A stretch of 64,000 nucleotides of DNA from Coprinellus micaceus (Eukaryota > Basidiomycota > Agaricomycetes > Agaricales > Psathyrellaceae): assembly GCA_951394405.1 (NCBI GenBank), contig OX596339.1, positions 1,364,001-1,428,000 of the forward strand. Reading direction: 5' to 3'. Shown here piece by piece: positions 58,001-64,000 of the stretch. Each line of letters starts with the position of its first letter. Position 1 is the stretch's first letter. Position numbers and translations under genes: made by a program. Under the pieces are notes generated by a model. It made no database searches and was not told where the DNA came from. It saw only the letters and a program-made list of their open reading frames with translations.

Positions 58001-58142
58001 AGGAGAATATGGGTCGGAAGAGTGCGATGTGGCGACGGCCCAGTATCAGCATAGTGACTGGAGAGACTCGGATTTTGTAGCGTACTATGAGGGTCCCTCG
58101 TTTGTGAGTACGGATGCATGTGAGGAGGGCGGTCAAACGTGA
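55064..58142 (+). CDS. Ser/Pro-rich hypothetical protein, about 985 aa
   Basis: Not recognised. Three exons (55064-55319, 55383-56890, 56949-58142) close in frame at 985 aa. The N-terminus (MAYVTRARQSASLLLYFHAQ, VEAVQLGFTRLKEGIGK) looks like a short folded helical part. The remainder is low in order: Ser/Pro/Thr-rich, with acidic patches (DDALDEDDDG, VEDEDEAAAKRRRRNG) and many SP/TP sites that could be phosphorylated. The KRRRRN stretch may direct it to the nucleus. A possible extra intron at 55593-55637 (GTGAGT donor, CTAAAC branch, AAAG acceptor) is 45 nt, so the frame is unaffected and the protein would be 970 aa. It has no visible link to its neighbours. Confidence 0.65.
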
Positions 58143-58560
58143 CGCAGGGTGTAATCTTGTGGGTGGATCTCGTTGGGGCTTCTGTCTGTTTACCTTTCTT
58201 TCTCATCTCTCACGTATGTTTCTTTCGGCGTTCTTATGTTTTCCCGATATCATTTACCTGTTTTTATGCCTTGACGACTCCGTACGATCCCTTCGTTTTC
58301 AGCTTTGCGCCTGTACCTCTACTCTTCTCTTTCGTCCCGTTCTTTCGATTTCTATGTTACTTATTCACCTTAATGTCGTGAAATTGTGATACCTTGATCA
58401 TGGGAGATGTAGTGTGTTCGAATATATCGAAATTCGCTGTGGCAGAGAAGCAAGAGTGCGATGGAAACTGCAAATGGCGGAGTGTGCCAGGAAAAGGTCT
58501 GCGTAAGTAGAATGGTTCTATCGGCGCCAGTACCATCTATTCATCCTCATCGGGGTGCCC
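58143..58560. other. Convergent 3' flanks
   Basis: About 420 bp between the ends of two convergent genes. The first 240 bp are T-rich (TTTCTTTCTC, TTTTTATGCC), as in fungal 3' UTRs. No gene or repeat. Confidence 0.4.
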
Positions 58561-60161
58561 TTAACGAGCCCATCTGGAGATTGGTTTTCGGAACCTGCCA
58601 GGGGATGTGTATATTTCCGGCACCAAAGCAGTCTCCAAGCTGCATGCGCGCTCCGTTGCAGCGGTTCCTTCTGCTCCAACAGCCAGCGTCGACAGCGTCG
58701 CGCGGGTTTGGTGCAAGGCCGTGTTAACTTCCATCTGAACTTGGGGGGCGACTCGTTGCTCTGGCGTGGGCTCCTCAAGGGTTCCCAAACCATGGATCCT
58801 CGGTGCACATACCATACGGACATGCTGGAGCTTGGGGAAGAGCGCGCGGTTCGAGAGTGCTTCATCAACCTCCTTCCACCCATGGTCCCGGTCGACCAGG
58901 GTGGCCGTGGATACAGTGACGGCTTCGCCGGGTGCATAGCCCATCTCCCATCGTGTGCTGAAGTCAAGGAACTCTAAGTTTTCCTGCCTATTTCTCGAGA
59001 TGATGGTGACAAGAAAATGAGGAATATATGAAGGCATTTTAAAACCATCTTCCCCGGCAGGTCTGTGCATGTTTGAGTTCAGCAAGATCTGGAGGTAGTG
59101 AAGGCGAGGAAAGGCGGGTAAGGCGCGATGGTTGTCGACCATTTCAAAAAGACAGTCTGGAACTAACAGACAATCAGCTCGGCGTCCATGGTAGGATAGG
59201 GCGAAATCTTACCCAAGGAGCATTCAAGAAATGTTAGGGAGATCCTTTGAGAATAGTGAAGGATGAGGATTTCAAGGCCTGCTAGCCTTGAACCCGTGAT
59301 TGCGTCCCAAGCATCCCTGTGTCCTTCCATGTTTACGACCTCGAGGGCGAGGTAGGTTAGATTGGAAATGAAAGGGGCAAGCGAAGTGATAGGCGATGGG
59401 CGATAAGCGGAAGTGGCTGTCTGAAGTCCGGTACGACGGCAGCTTAGCGACTTCAAGCTCCATGAAGCCTTGTACCCGGAGGCTGCGATGCCGTCTTCCG
59501 TCGCGGTACTCGAATGTTTTTCGAACTCTACATGCTCCAGACGTGGATTGGAGAAAATAAACGAGGTGGGTACGTCGTGGATATTGTAGAAAGATATGAG
59601 GTCCAGGGGATTGTTAAATCAGAGGTGGTGGAGTATCTCTCTGCATGTTGGGCTGATTCCACCCCAGCTTGCAATTTCTTCCGTACCACCGATGATCGGC
59701 TTCGAAAACAAGACGTAGAGACGTTTCAGGTCTCTCAGCTGGCTGGTGATCCTTGCTAAGGCCCGATTACATATCTCCGATTCCTGGTAGGCTTCTCCCT
59801 CTTCATCCGTAGTCCCTGCGTAATCGAACGAAATCTGAAGTTGGCGGATATACCCAATGATTGTCGAGTGGGATTGCAGGGCCTCTAGATTAGGTATAAT
59901 GTCGTCTTCCAAATAGCGGCGCCAGGGGATCACGAACTTCCAGAACAGACGGGACTGGCACCGCTGAACGAAACACCGCGAGGTCAAAGAGAGTTCCTTG
60001 AGGCATCCGAAGGAGAGCTCAGCGACTCTATCAACGATGGTGTCCAGGATCTCTTGGGGAATGTGCGGGTTATACATCGAAGGAGAAGCCAGAACCGATG
60101 ATGGTGGGGTGAACGAAGAGACTGATTGTCGGTGATCAGTGTTGCGTGGCATGAAATGCAT
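58561..60161 (-). pseudogene. F-box/LRR-type protein gene with one in-frame TGA
   Basis: Two exons (59213-60161 and 58561-59156) would give 514 codons. The F-box lies at about residues 32-75 (IPQEILDTIVDRVAEL, then LKELSLTSRCFVQRC). Leucine-rich-like segments follow (LKRLYVLFSKPI, LAGLEILILHYSQRISLTF). Such proteins normally serve as substrate adaptors of SCF ubiquitin ligases. Codon 181 (59619-59621) is TGA within an otherwise continuous frame: REILHHL, stop, FNNPLDLISFYNIHDV. Reading frame, composition and the next intron (59157-59212, GTAAGA...CCAG) are all normal on both sides. Either the gene is a recent pseudogene, or the base is a sequencing error for TCA, or an intron I could not find removes it. 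An apparent frameshift near 59170 is explained by the intron and is not a defect. Confidence 0.65.
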
Positions 60162-60450
60162 TGAAGCGGAGTTTTAATCGTTAAGCGCCCGGGGCCTCGC
60201 TTGACGGAGCTCGCAAAGCTTGACTTCGGATCCTCTAGGATGCTGAGGTGGCAGATATAAGTATTACACTGGATATCTTTAAAAATAGTAAATGATGAAG
60301 GGAATATAAAAGAGCGACGTCCATATTGGGCCAGAGTTCGTCGAGTCCATGAGGCCACCATGCACAATCCACCAAACCGAGAACCTGAACGAACCCAAAG
60401 TGTTGGGTCGAATCGTGAAAAGAGAGGTACTGAGAATGATAGCAGAAAAA

Positions 60451-62308
60451 TCAGTAGCGCGTCTTCCAGAACTCTTTTAAGTGATATCCCAGTATAATGC
60501 CATCCATCTGTGTCAACTCCCTCATCTCCGGCCGCTCTCCTGCGCTCTCCGTCCTTTCAATACCATCCATACTCGTTTCGTCGACTCCGAGTCGGCTACC
60601 ACCTAAACGCCTACGGGTGACTAACCTCCTTTGTCTCTCGCCATTTTGTTCTCTCCTCAACCTGCTGACCACCTCCCTCAGTTTCGTTACCCACATCGTA
60701 TCCACGTCCTTGGGGGGCCATGCACTGACCGCCTTCAACTTCGGCAACGTGCACCCAAACTCAATGAAAGCGGGGAGGAAGTCTACCATCGAAGGTTTGC
60801 AAGACCGTAAGAAGAAGCGCATCCCCGATTCCTCGAGAGCAGGGCTACCCGAATATAACGAAATAATCTCCTCGCTCGATGGGCGAGCGGAAGGTGGGTC
60901 AAACGAGGAAGTCGACGATGGGGTTGACGGAAGAGAAGGAACCAATGAACACGGGTTTGAAGCGCTGGAGGAAGAGGAGGTTGGTGGGCGAGACGATGAA
61001 CTAGCCGTCGTCGCTGTTTGACGCCGTTTTGTGGGCGAGTTTGTGGAGTTCGGTCGGGCCAGCTGTGGTTGTGCACGTTGTAATTGTATACTTTTTGGAC
61101 TACGTGTAGACTGGGTCCGGGGTCCTTTTTTTGTCCCCGTCCCAGGGGTTATCTTGCGGCGCTTGGCCGAAGAGGGTGGGAACGAAATGCCAGCCGGTGG
61201 AGAGGGTAGGAATTCGATAGATGGACTGCGGCGTCGCGTTGCTGCCTTCTTGGGGGTTTGTGTGGTGCTAGGCGGGCGCTTTGATACCTTTGGGCCCGGA
61301 GATTCGGGCGGAGAAAGGCTGTCCGTCGTCCTTTTGTTGATGCTACTCGTATCCGAAAACGACAGAAGCTTCGATGATGATGAGGAAAAGGACAGAGGGC
61401 GAGAATGGGTTTGGGATGAAGACGGAGATGCAGGCGTTGAAATCATTTCCGTGCGGAGGGACATGGCTGGAACAGACATAGAAAGGCCGCGCAGCCCACG
61501 GACCATAGCATTTTCAGCATCCATTACCTCTCCAGCAGTTGCGCCAGATATTGAAGGGGGCGACGTGGATGGTGCATCGTCGGCCATATCTGCTGCGCCA
61601 CATCCCTCCTCCCGTTGTTTCGCCTTCCTTTGGTGCCTCTTGCATCCATGCGATTTATGAACGTAGCTGGTAACTAAAGACATTTTGCTTTCAGTGTCGC
61701 CATCCATGACTGTTGGAAATTCGTCGAGGAGAGTCTTCTTGAACCTGCGCATGGCGTCTGGTTGCTCCCCAAGTGTGAGGCGAATATCGAAGCAATCCTC
61801 CATGAGGTTGTTGATTTGTTTCTATGTGCAAGTGTGTGGTTGAAGCGGGGTCCAAGACAGTTACTAAATCCCTTGGGCGTACCTTGAAGTTCGCGAATTT
61901 ATCACCCTCAAGGCAGACAGCCTCCTGTAGATGCGCAAGTCGGAAGCCGCCGGACGCCTTTTTGTCACTCGAGGAGCCTGCGTCCGGAAGGTAATCTGGG
62001 TCCGTCTGATCTTGAGTGACTTCTTCCCATAAGAAGAGACCGTTGGTGGGTTCGAGGTCGGGGTCGGGTTTGATAAAAGGGGCGTCTCGGCTTTGACCCG
62101 TGTCTAGATGGGAAATCCGTTAGAGAGGCCAAGGAAGGAAACGAGAAAGGTTTAAAGCCCTTCCCATGAAGTCTACTGAAGGAAGATTGATAGAAGTGTA
62201 CGTACGGAGGGGGGGCATACCGCTTGCTGATGTGTGGTTGCGATTCCGCGCAGTGGGGTCCGTAAGATCGAGTGATATCAGGATATTGACCCGCGACCGA
62301 AGATTCAT
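60451..62308 (-). CDS. Ser/Pro-rich nuclear hypothetical protein, about 564 aa
   Basis: Not recognised. Three exons (62206-62308, 61883-62103, 60451-61821) close at 564 aa. The folded-looking N-terminal part runs through GLFLWEEVTQDQTDPDYLPD, GGFRLAHLQEAVCLEGDKFA and KQINNLMEDCFDIRLTLGEQ. A long Ser/Thr/Pro-rich region follows, with basic clusters (SAKRRKITPGTGTKKGPR) that look like a nuclear signal. The C-terminus is again structured (MRFFLRSCKPSMVDFLPAF, then a basic helix and GIILGYHLKEFWKTRY). The first exon is the least certain: two donors in the same phase exist (GTATGC at about 62219 and GTACGT at 62205), and the start ATG at 62308 is simply the first one available. A chromatin or transcription role is a guess from the charge pattern. 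Confidence 0.62.
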
Positions 62309-63096
62309 CGAGGAGCGGCTAATAGATAGCCTCAAGGGATTGGGTTCTTCCTATGACAATGGGAGGGTAAAGGGTGGATGAAACCACGTTCCATGCTGGC
62401 TGTGGAATGGCATGACAGGGCCGAGTGGGCCGTTTTGCCTAAAAGTATCGGGGCGTGCAGCATGGTATAATCGCGCATCGTGCACAGATCGTCACATCAC
62501 AGGACAAGCATCGATACCCAGGAACGCGGTCACGGCTGACGGAATAGAAGGGCTGGGGGCGAGAGGCAAGAACGCGTGATTGTGCCGCGCCCAGGCCGTG
62601 TACCGCCGCCACAATACGCCTGTCTAAGTATGCTCCCTGGATCCTGAATTACGCGAAAGGGTGTCTTACAATCATAGAGGACTGGCGCTACTCAAGAGTA
62701 GCCCCCTGAACTGTCTCTGCTCATCACCTGTTCAACGCTAAGCTTGTTCGGGAGACAGAGCATCTAATTAAGGTAAGTTTCCCTCGTCGTACATGTCGCT
62801 AGAGAGAATTTCGAATCTGAGGGCCACGATTTCGGGAAAGAAATGGTTGGTATGAGCCGGTATGTGGGTGAGTTCAAGGTGAAGTTGTAATTTCCTAGTC
62901 AGTGGCGCTCACCGCAGACAGGGGAACGTGGCGGTGCACCCACTGCTATTAACACAAGCAAACATGGGCAGTGGACCAGAGGCTCCTCAGCACCGGACTC
63001 AAAAGTACAATTGTTACACTCCTCCTGGTGCCACACCTCTCTTCACCTCCTCTCTCTATCTCCCAGCATCGACCGTTACGATTCCCTCACGAAATT
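62309..63096. other. Divergent intergenic region
   Basis: About 790 bp between the nuclear hypothetical gene (-) and the Spt2-like gene (+). No TATA box or long frame was seen. The last 100 bp are pyrimidine-rich (CTCCTCTCTCTATCTCCC), as expected near a fungal transcription start. Confidence 0.4.
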
Positions 63097-64000
63097 ATGT
63101 CAGGCTTCGCCAGCCTCATGGCGCTCAGTGCCAGTCAAACCGCTCAGCAACAGTCCGCTGTTGACGCCTCAATGCGAGATAGAGAGCGACGAGAAGCCGA
63201 ACGACGCAAAGCCCAGGAGGCCCGGGAGGCAAAGGAGCGCGAGATGGAGAAGCAGCGACGGCTCAAGCTGTTTGAAGAGCAGAAGAAAGAGGAGGAGAGG
63301 AAGAAACGGGAGGCTGAGTCACAGAAGGCTCGGGAACTGGCGTTGAAGAAAAGGGAGGACGAGCAGCGGGACAGGCTTCTGTATGGTCCGAAGAAGGCTG
63401 CCAAAATGGCTGGTGGGAGCCATAGCTCGGGGTCTAGTGGGGGAAGGGGGAGCGGCGGTGGCAAGCCCAGAGGGTCGCCTGATGACGGCGACGATGGACC
63501 CACTCCGTTGACGAGAGAAGAGCTGAGGGAGCGCAAGCAGCGCATGGAGTTGATGAGGATGTATGGAGGGAGCAAGCGCAGCTCGACGTCGCACCATGGC
63601 GGCACGCACAAGGCAGGGAGGAGGCTACCTGGGGGTGCCATCGACATCACCTCCCCATCCCACTCCGCACCACAGTCATCACCAGGGGATGGTCTGACCG
63701 TCCGCGAGCGGTTGCAGGCGATGCCAAATACCCTAGTGAAACTCAATACGGTCAAGCGCGATACCCGGACTATTGATGAGATCCTGCAGGACCGTGCCAA
63801 GGAGAAGAAGAGGGTCCTTGAGGGCGACCAGGCGGCGCAGTTTGACGACTGGTTTGGGTCGAAGAAGAAGGATGAGAAGAGCAGACCGCCGAGCGTTGGC
63901 CCGGGCTCAGGGGCGGATACACCTCAACGTCCGTGCTTCTTCGTCTCGTTTCAGTGGTGCATGTGGCTAACTGCGCGCAGGTCCATCGACATCATCGCAG
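63097..64000 (+). CDS. spt2: Spt2-like chromatin protein (partial, runs off window)
   Basis: The 3' part lies outside the window. The N-terminal half is a long charged helix rich in Arg, Glu and Lys (MRDRERREAERRKAQEAREA), followed by a Gly/Ser-rich linker (SSGSSGGRGSGGGKPRG). The stretch ending TVKRDTRTIDEILQDRAKEK resembles the SPT2 family, whose members bind histone H3-H4 and DNA during transcription. An intron is likely at 63929-63980 (GTCCGT donor, GCTAAC branch, CGCAG acceptor), giving DTPQR-PSTSSQ across the junction. The start is the ATG at 63097, followed by SGFASLMALS. The diagnostic C-terminal SPT2 domain is not in view, so the name rests on the charged plan and the VKRDTRTI motif. 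Confidence 0.65.
   Translation, partial: MSGFASLMALSASQTAQQQSAVDASMRDRERREAERRKAQEAREAKEREMEKQRRLKLFEEQKKEEERKKREAESQKARELALKKREDEQRDRLLYGPKKAAKMAGGSHSSGSSGGRGSGGGKPRGSPDDGDDGPTPLTREELRERKQRMELMRMYGGSKRSSTSHHGGTHKAGRRLPGGAIDITSPSHSAPQSSPGDGLTVRERLQAMPNTLVKLNTVKRDTRTIDEILQDRAKEKKRVLEGDQAAQFDDWFGSKKKDEKSRPPSVGPGSGADTPQRPCFFVSFQWCMWLTARRSIDIIA

Noticed and set aside
59157..59212. Apparent frameshift in the F-box gene
   Set aside because: A GTAAGA donor and CCAG acceptor in matching phase explain it as a normal 56-nt intron.

Overview
The window reads as nuclear DNA of a filamentous basidiomycete, most likely an Agaricomycete. Genes are closely packed and cut by many 45-65 nt introns with GTRNGY-type donors and short CTRAY/AG acceptors. 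The fatty acid synthase is a single fused beta-alpha chain. There is a large Helitron, and the accessory genes are typical of mushroom genomes (F-box/LRR proteins, acidic repeat secreted proteins, orphan nuclear proteins). No prokaryotic features, tRNA genes, rRNA or CRISPR arrays were seen. Exon borders were worked out by hand from splice signals, reading phase and protein-family continuity. Each multi-exon model given as complete closes in frame, except that the F-box gene contains one internal TGA.

Layout. 0.1-1.6 kb (+): Gtr2/RagC GTPase. 2.2-14.8 kb (+): type I fatty acid synthase, 15 exons, 3933 aa. 15.1-15.8 kb (+): DUF4604/KIAA1143-like protein. 17.0-19.0 kb (+): MFS transporter. 19.8-21.2 kb (-): orphan basidiomycete protein. 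21.5-28.6 kb (-): intact 2387-codon Helitron Rep-helicase. 28.8-29.7 kb (-): small secreted acidic repeat protein. 30.8-34.8 kb (+): Vps39/Vam6. 35.4-38.5 kb (-): ankyrin/coiled-coil protein. 38.5-41.5 kb: gene-poor stretch with two diverged copies of a hairpin-forming sequence. 41.5-43.9 kb (-): Mex67/NXF1. 44.1-46.3 kb (-): unnamed protein. 47.6-49.4 kb (+): second MFS transporter of the same family. 50.2-51.9 and 53.1-54.5 kb (+): two further secreted repeat proteins with dibasic sites. 55.1-58.1 kb (+): low-complexity hypothetical. 58.6-60.2 kb (-): F-box/LRR gene carrying an in-frame TGA. 60.5-62.3 kb (-): S/P-rich nuclear hypothetical. 63.1 kb to the window end (+): Spt2-like chromatin protein, cut by the window edge.

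How the genes relate. The housekeeping genes (TORC1 GTPase, FAS, HOPS/Vps39, mRNA export, Spt2) are unrelated in pathway apart from a loose vacuole/TORC1 link between Gtr2 and Vps39. The accessory part is the more novel one. Three unlinked or tandem genes each combine a signal peptide, one short intron just after it and a chain of AR-E/D or dibasic motifs. They look like precursors of secreted peptides or a fast-evolving extracellular family. The Helitron sits within about 320 bp of the start of the orphan gene at 21151 and about 180 bp from the end of the secreted-protein gene at 28810.
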